This document shows, one piece after another, positions 6,017 through 6,760 of a DNA stretch of 6,760 bases. Source of the DNA: RGIG8767 sp964487395 (GTDB lineage: Bacteria; Bacillota; Clostridia; Lachnospirales; Lachnospiraceae); contig CAZAQH010000096.1 of NCBI GenBank assembly GCA_964487395.1, positions 1-6,760 of the forward strand. Reading direction: 5' to 3'. Position 1 is the first letter of the stretch, and each line of letters begins with the position of its first letter. The notes beneath the pieces were generated by a model. The model saw only the letters and a program-made list of their open reading frames with translations. It did no database searches and was not told the origin of the DNA. Both the position numbers and the translations under genes were made by a program.

Positions 6017-6760
6017 ATGAAGATGACACTTAGATGGTTTGGAAGCGAATTTGATTCCGTAACCCTGAAAAACATAAGGCAGATACCTGGGGTGACAGGT
6101 GTGATTTCAACATTATATGATTCTGCACCAGGGGATGCATGGGAGAAGGAAAAGATACATGCTTTGAAAAAAGAAGTAGAAGCATCAGGTCTTGAACTGG
6201 CTGGAATTGAAAGCGTCAACGTACATGATTCCATTAAAATAGGCACATCCTTACGTGATGAGCACATAGATAATTATATCAAAACGTTGGAACGTTTAGG
6301 ACAGGAAGGAATACATCTGGTATGTTACAATTTTATGCCGGTATTTGACTGGACGAGAACGGAACTTGCACGAATCAGAGAAGATGGTTCAACTGTAATG
6401 GCTTATACACAAAATGCAGTAGATGCATTAAATCCGGAGACACTGTTTCAGACAATAGACAGTAACAGTAATGGATATGTAATGCCGGGATGGGAACCGG
6501 AACGTCTTGCAGATATAAAAGAATTGTTTGAAATGTACAAGGATGTAGACGAAGAAAAATTATTTGCAAATCTTAAAGATTTTTTAGAGGCAATTAATTT
6601 TAAAGATGTTCCTTGGAATAAAATTTATACAAAAAAAATTTTAAAAAAAGCAAAATTTACTCCTGAAATCAAGGAAAGTGAAGATCATGAATTTTTATCA
6701 AGAGTATATTTAAATTGTAATAAAAAAGTTAATATTGAAGATGTTTTATATTATTATTAC
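6017..6760 (+). CDS. uxuA: mannonate dehydratase N-terminal half, joined in frame to an unrelated tail; runs off the window
   Basis: The open frame covers 248 codons with no stop. Residues 1-193 match mannonate dehydratase, which converts D-mannonate to 2-keto-3-deoxygluconate in hexuronate catabolism. Evidence is the start MKMTLRWFG, then IRQIPGVTGVISTLYD (21-36), GIESVNVHDSIK (63-74), CYNFMPVFDWTRT (103-115), the DGS block and MPGW (155-158). AGGAGG (6000-6005) lies 11 bases before the ATG. In the normal enzyme (about 350-360 residues) the DEEKLFANLKDFLEAI stretch (178-193) leads into an IPVAEE-like helix and the metal-site HPDDPP motif. Here residue 194 onward is different and glycosyltransferase-like, and the HPDDPP motif is absent. 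As written the product could not be an active dehydratase. It follows the transporter genes after a terminator, in keeping with uronate use. Confidence is high for the first 193 residues and low that the whole frame is a real gene. Confidence 0.85.
   Translation, partial: MKMTLRWFGSEFDSVTLKNIRQIPGVTGVISTLYDSAPGDAWEKEKIHALKKEVEASGLELAGIESVNVHDSIKIGTSLRDEHIDNYIKTLERLGQEGIHLVCYNFMPVFDWTRTELARIREDGSTVMAYTQNAVDALNPETLFQTIDSNSNGYVMPGWEPERLADIKELFEMYKDVDEEKLFANLKDFLEAINFKDVPWNKIYTKKILKKAKFTPEIKESEDHEFLSRVYLNCNKKVNIEDVLYYYY
6596..6760 (+). other. foreign-looking AT-rich segment encoding the C-terminal part of a family 2 glycosyltransferase
   Basis: From about 6596 the same frame encodes 55 residues with the layout of the C-terminal half of a GT-A fold family 2 glycosyltransferase. 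PWNKIY (199-204) is followed by a Lys-rich stretch, the acidic ED pair (222-223, the position of the catalytic base in many such enzymes) in SEDHEFLSRVYL, then NKKVNIEDVLYYYY at the edge. GC is about 18% (30 of 165 bases) and only 4 of 55 third positions are G or C, against about 40% GC and 17 of 70 third positions in the preceding uxuA codons. The N-terminal half of a glycosyltransferase is missing. The segment therefore looks like part of another, very AT-rich sequence joined to uxuA. The family call rests on motif order only. Confidence 0.65.

Noticed and set aside
6007..6267. 86-codon minus-strand open frame opposite the uxuA start
   Set aside because: The plus strand here encodes the conserved mannonate dehydratase N-terminus with a good ribosome site; the minus frame shows nothing recognisable.
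1..6595. CRISPR arrays, tRNA or rRNA genes, transposase genes, insertion-sequence ends
   Set aside because: No regularly spaced repeats, no tRNA-like or rRNA segments, and no transposase-like protein were seen on either strand.

Overview
The window reads as a low-to-moderate GC (roughly 35-40%) chromosome segment from a Firmicute, most likely a gut-type member of the Lachnospiraceae. This rests on the pgk-tpiA pair, strong AGGAGG-type ribosome sites, a stand-alone long RsmH paralogue, and an LplB/YtcP-type oligosaccharide ABC transporter without its own ATPase. The family assignment is an inference from gene style. All recognised genes are on the + strand.

Layout. Positions 1-145 are the last 47 codons of phosphoglycerate kinase. 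They are followed by triose-phosphate isomerase (171-917) and a rho-independent terminator (about 940-988), the end of a glycolytic operon. Next comes a single-gene unit: a 349-residue RsmH-family 16S rRNA methyltransferase (1069-2118) ending at a near-perfect 12-bp terminator hairpin (2182-2215). A third unit has a recognisable promoter (2221-2249) overlapped by a 28-bp imperfect palindrome (2243-2270) that looks like a GntR-type operator. It encodes two permeases (2300-3259 and 3283-4152), an intergenic hairpin with a GAAA loop, and a 566-residue lipoprotein solute-binding protein (4213-5913). A GC-rich terminator (5954-5982) follows. Last is the 5' half of mannonate dehydratase uxuA (from 6017), an enzyme of hexuronate breakdown.

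How the genes fit together. Transporter plus uxuA suggests uptake of a uronic-acid-containing oligosaccharide (for example an oligogalacturonide or aldouronate), with uxuA acting on mannonate derived from glucuronate. The operator at the transporter promoter fits a substrate-responsive repressor. The ATPase must be supplied from elsewhere, as is usual for this transporter family.

The oddest point is at the right edge. After about position 6595 the uxuA frame stays open, but the protein stops looking like mannonate dehydratase. For the last 55 codons it looks like the C-terminal part of a family 2 glycosyltransferase (PWNKIY, then ED, then a YYYY run). GC falls to about 18% over these 165 bases. 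This is a junction between two unrelated sequences. An assembly chimera is the simplest explanation, and a real recombination or insertion is the alternative. I see no convincing new defence or mobile system in the rest of the window.
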